DNA of 9,476 nt from Oscillospiraceae bacterium. Lineage in GTDB: Bacteria; Bacillota_A; Clostridia; Oscillospirales; Oscillospiraceae. Below the pieces are notes generated by a model that was not told the DNA's origin, made no database searches, and saw only the letters and a list, made by a program, of their open reading frames with translations. Both the position numbers and the translations under genes were made by a program. This document shows positions 6,620 to 9,476 of this stretch, one piece after another. The stretch is taken from positions 1-9,476 of the forward strand of contig JAFQLA010000252.1 in the NCBI GenBank assembly GCA_017396725.1, written 5' to 3'. Position 1 is the first letter of the stretch; each line of letters opens with the position of its first letter.

Positions 6620-6623
6620 AGTT

Positions 6624-8051
6624 TTATTTTCCCGCAGGGAGGCGGATGGTGACGATGGTGCCGCCGCCCTCGGCATTTCCGATGTCGAAAATACCGTCGT
6701 GCAGGCGGATGATCTCATCGCACACCGCAAGGCCGATGCCGCTGCCGCGGGCCTTGGAAGAGCCCTTGTAAAATTTCTGCTTCACATAGGGCAGCTCCTC
6801 TTCGGGAATGCCGGGGCCGTAGTCACGGATGCGGATCACAAGGGACTCGCCCTCCCTGATGACGGAGGTATCGATGCGCTTGCCGTCACCGCCGTGCTTG
6901 GCGGCGTTATCCAGGATATTGCAAAAGACCTGCTTGAGGCGCTCGGGGTCTGCGGAAATGGGATCGTAGATCTCATCGTTTGCCTCATAATGCACCTCGA
7001 TCCCCTCCTGCTGGAAGAGCTCGCGGTAGGTGAAGATGGTATCTTCAAATTCCGCCTGCAGATCCACCGGCTCAAGGCGGAGGGTAAAGCGGCCGTTTTC
7101 CATTTTGGAAAATTCCAGAAGCTCTTCCACCATACCCGTAAGGCGTCTTGCCTCTTTGAGGATGATGGACATGCCGCGGCGGGTCTGATACATATCGCCG
7201 CTGGTATCGCCAAGGATGGTCTCGCCCCAACCGCTGATGGCGGTAAGCGGCGTGCGGAGCTCGTGGGAAACGGAGGAGATAAACTCCGTTTTCATTTTCT
7301 CATTCTGACTGATCTGCAGCGACATGGCGTTGATGTTATCCACCAGTTCCGCCAGCTCGTCGCTGTATTTATTTTCCACCTGCACACCGTAGCTGCCGCC
7401 GGCAATACGCTTTGCCGCCTCACTTACCTCTGCCACAGGCTGCACCACATTGTTGATGAACAACATATTGGCAAAAGCGATAAGCGCAAGGCAGACCACC
7501 GCTACAAGAAGGCAAACAGCAAGGGAAACCGTGATTTCCTTTGTCACCAGTTCCATGGAAGTCACATACCGCAGCACGCCGATGGTGCGCCCGTTGTAGG
7601 TCAGGGGACTGGAAACAGCCATGATACTCTCCCCTGTCTGCGGGTCAGGGCCTTCGTAATGTCTCATGGCGCCCTCGGAGATCGCCTGCATGATGTCGGA
7701 TGTGCCGGGAGAGATACCGGCGGTGAGCCCATAGCTGGAGACCTGAATGCGGCCGCTGGTATTGATAAACTGCAGCTCCATCTTGTCCTTATCTTCGAAC
7801 TCGCTTGCGTAGCTGCAGGCCAGCTGATAATACTCGCTGTAGCTGCTGATAGGATAGTCATGGAAAAAGAGGGTTGCCGCGCGTGCCCGGGCTTCCATAC
7901 CCGAGCGCATGCCCGTGTAGTAATAACGGGAAATGCCCAGCGCCAGAATGCATATAGCCAGGATCAGCACCGCCAGAATGGGCATGATGGTATTGATCAT
8001 CCACCGCTGACGCAAACCCTTGATTTTCAGTCTGTTGGGAGTTATTGCCAT
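6624..8051 (-). CDS. Membrane sensor histidine kinase with HAMP domain
   Basis: This kinase would autophosphorylate on histidine in response to an outside signal and phosphorylate the response regulator encoded just upstream. The 475 residues read as: TM1 (about 19-42); an extracytoplasmic sensor region (about 43-172) that looks like a small Cache/PAS-like fold, ending in NGRTIGVLRYVTSM; TM2 (about 173-200); HAMP (about 200-251); the dimerisation domain with SHELRTP and phosphoacceptor H263; and the ATPase domain with N-box NILDNAAKHG (378-387), G1 DYGPGI (410-415), F-box KFYKG and G2 GSGIGLAV. All catalytic motifs are intact. It resembles PhoR/WalK/ResE-type kinases but lacks a cytoplasmic PAS domain. 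AGGAG precedes the ATG with a 7-nt spacer, 33 nt after the regulator gene. The signal is unknown. Confidence 0.95.
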   Translation of the reverse strand: MAITPNRLKIKGLRQRWMINTIMPILAVLILAICILALGISRYYYTGMRSGMEARARAATLFFHDYPISSYSEYYQLACSYASEFEDKDKMELQFINTSGRIQVSSYGLTAGISPGTSDIMQAISEGAMRHYEGPDPQTGESIMAVSSPLTYNGRTIGVLRYVTSMELVTKEITVSLAVCLLVAVVCLALIAFANMLFINNVVQPVAEVSEAAKRIAGGSYGVQVENKYSDELAELVDNINAMSLQISQNEKMKTEFISSVSHELRTPLTAISGWGETILGDTSGDMYQTRRGMSIILKEARRLTGMVEELLEFSKMENGRFTLRLEPVDLQAEFEDTIFTYRELFQQEGIEVHYEANDEIYDPISADPERLKQVFCNILDNAAKHGGDGKRIDTSVIREGESLVIRIRDYGPGIPEEELPYVKQKFYKGSSKARGSGIGLAVCDEIIRLHDGIFDIGNAEGGGTIVTIRLPAGK

Positions 8052-8084
8052 ATTGCTTCTCCTGTCAGTTCAACTGCGTTGTGT

Positions 8085-8771
8085 TTAGAATCCCCACTTA
8101 TATCCGTAACCCCAGACAGTGGTAATGTAGGCAGGATTGGTGGCGTTATCTTCGATCTTCAGGCGCAGACGACGGATATTAACATCCACGATCTTCAGCT
8201 CGCCGAAATAATCTCTGCCCCAGACCAGCTCCAGGATCTCCTCACGGGAGAGCGCCTTGCCGGGATTTTCCATAAACATCTTCATGATGGAATATTCCAC
8301 CTGAGTGAGCTTGATGCGTTCACCGTTCTTTTCCAGCGTGCGGTTGCGGGTATTGAGGAGGAAGGGAGGCTGGGAGATCTCCCCGCTCTGCTCCTCCACG
8401 GCGCCGCCTGCGCGGCGGAAAAGGGCATCCACACGGGCGGTAAGCTCCGCGGGAGAGAAGGGCTTTGTCACATAGTCATCCGCGCCGGTCATAAGGCCCG
8501 TGACCTTGTCCATCTCCTGAGAGCGGGCGGTGAGCATGATGATGCCGATGCGGCCATCCGTCGCGCGGATACGGCGGCAGACTTCAAACCCGTCGATACC
8601 GGGCAGCATCACATCCAGCAGCGCCACCTTGATATCAGGATACATTTTCAGTTTTTCCAGCGCCTCTTCTCCGGTCTCGGCTTCGATAACATCGTAACCG
8701 CCGCGGCGCAGATTGATGACGATAAACCCACGAATGCTGGATTCGTCTTCCAGAACCAATACTCTTTTCAT
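8085..8771 (-). CDS. OmpR/PhoB-family response regulator
   Basis: This DNA-binding regulator is activated by phosphorylation, presumably by the kinase that follows it. The 228 residues have a receiver domain (1-about 120) with acidic pocket E8-D9, phosphoacceptor D53 (ALLDVMLPG), switch Thr81 (IIMLTAR) and Lys103 (VTKPFSP). After a linker comes a winged-helix domain (about 136-228) with KLTQVEYSIMKMFMENPGKALSREEIL and the recognition region VDVNIRRLRLKIE, ending ITTVWGYGYKW as in the OmpR family. The ATG at 8771-8769 is preceded by AAAGGA at about 6 nt. It lies 15 nt after the stop of the VCBS-like gene and 33 nt before the kinase, so all three genes look cotranscribed. Its targets cannot be inferred from this window. 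Confidence 0.96.
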   Translation of the reverse strand: MKRVLVLEDESSIRGFIVINLRRGGYDVIEAETGEEALEKLKMYPDIKVALLDVMLPGIDGFEVCRRIRATDGRIGIIMLTARSQEMDKVTGLMTGADDYVTKPFSPAELTARVDALFRRAGGAVEEQSGEISQPPFLLNTRNRTLEKNGERIKLTQVEYSIMKMFMENPGKALSREEILELVWGRDYFGELKIVDVNIRRLRLKIEDNATNPAYITTVWGYGYKWGF

Positions 8772-8786
8772 GTTTCGTCCTTTCGC

Positions 8787-9476
8787 TTAATACATACCCG
8801 TCGACCAATCGCTGAGGATCAGGCCGAAATTACTCTTCACTTCTTCCGTGTCCATAGACTCCCGCCAAGGCGTTTCCTCGCTGTAGCGGACGGCGTAGAC
8901 CGCGTCGCTCTGGCGCAGGATCACGGTGTTTCCGCCGCGGCTGGCACGATACTCCCGGTTGTCTCCTGTCATCTTGCTGATGACCATGAACTCCACCCAT
9001 TCATCGGCGGCATAGTCATGATAGTAGAAGGAAACATCCGTCTGGTCGGTATATTTGCGGGCACGGCTGACGGTGATCTCACCGTCCCACGCCTCAGGCA
9101 AAATAAGGTACCAGCTATCGGCGGTATTGTGGTAGGTGGTCATAGCCTTCTGCGGATCGTTGTCGCTATCGTAGCTGCACCACTCCACCGTGGAATAGGC
9201 CTCATCATTCCCCCGCTGGGGCATCAGCACAGGCTGCGGCACCTCGGTGACGCCGTCACCGTTTACATCCTTGGGATAAAGGGACATGAAATGGAAAATT
9301 TCGGAGGAAACGCCGGTGCTGTCCTGCAGGCTGATGTTGCTCCAGACATCTTCCTTCATGGTGAGGATATCCGTGACCATCACATTGTTTTCACCGATAC
9401 CACTGACAAAAAGCGCCTTGCCGCCATCCCGCAGGAGGCCAACGCTTACCTTGCTCAGTTCGGCAAGAGAAGAAGA
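8787..9476 (-). CDS. VCBS-like, probably exported protein, C-terminal part
   Basis: The frame is open from the window edge to TAA at 8789-8787, giving the last 229 residues; the start is outside. No residue in this part needs to be a start, and the GTG at 9383 is internal. Near residues 70-78 DVNGDGVTE forms a DxNxDGxxE calcium-binding loop like those in VCBS/FG-GAP repeats. The preceding segment (GGKALFVSGIGENNVMVTDIL) resembles the beta strands of such a repeat. The remainder is rich in aromatic and charged residues (FYYHDYAADEWVEF, YSEETPWRES) with no catalytic motif I recognise. The style suggests an extracytoplasmic lipoprotein, but the signal sequence cannot be checked. It is 15 nt before the response regulator gene, so it may act as an accessory or target of that two-component system. 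Function unknown. Confidence 0.75.
   Translation of the reverse strand, partial: SSSLAELSKVSVGLLRDGGKALFVSGIGENNVMVTDILTMKEDVWSNISLQDSTGVSSEIFHFMSLYPKDVNGDGVTEVPQPVLMPQRGNDEAYSTVEWCSYDSDNDPQKAMTTYHNTADSWYLILPEAWDGEITVSRARKYTDQTDVSFYYHDYAADEWVEFMVISKMTGDNREYRASRGGNTVILRQSDAVYAVRYSEETPWRESMDTEEVKSNFGLILSDWSTGMY

Noticed and set aside
5548..6621. Plus-strand open frame (357 codons) opposite the DUF1385 gene
   Set aside because: His-rich, low-complexity-like shadow of a clear membrane protein gene; its start has no ribosome binding site of note.

Overview
The window is 9.5 kb of tightly packed chromosomal DNA. Every gene I can support lies on the minus strand, so transcription runs from high to low coordinates. 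Strong AAGGAG-type ribosome binding sites, a T-box leader, a YqhQ-family (DUF1385) protein, a VCBS-type exported protein beside a two-component system, and moderately high GC all suggest a Gram-positive Clostridia member. My best guess is a gut Oscillospirales species; this comes from gene content and style, not from a database match.

Four blocks can be read in transcription order. (1) At 9476-6624 lie the C-terminal part of a probably exported VCBS-like protein, an OmpR-family response regulator and a membrane histidine kinase, closely spaced and probably one operon whose start is outside the window. (2) At 6620-6562 a short intergenic region carries an extended -10 promoter whose -35 box is overlapped by a sequence closely resembling a Gram-positive LexA (SOS) operator. 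(3) At 6561-1082 six genes are nearly contiguous: DUF1385 protein, prmC, recA, recX, rimO and pgsA. They cover translation-termination factor methylation, recombination and its modulation, ribosomal protein S12 methylthiolation and phospholipid synthesis. (4) At 1085-1 there is a promoter whose -35 box overlaps the pgsA stop codon, a cysteine-type T-box leader with a strong intrinsic terminator, then cysE and the start of cysS.

The two regulatory gaps hold most of the interest. recA has no SOS-like site in its own 47-nt upstream gap; the candidate SOS operator sits two genes earlier, before the DUF1385 gene, so DNA damage could induce the whole six-gene unit. The T-box has a UGC specifier candidate, and its antiterminator UGGA matches the UCCA end of tRNA-Cys. 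That fits control of both cysteine synthesis (cysE) and cysteine charging (cysS) by uncharged tRNA-Cys. I found no mobile element, CRISPR array, tRNA or rRNA. I do not see a wholly new system; the most novel points are the operon layout and the position of the putative LexA site.
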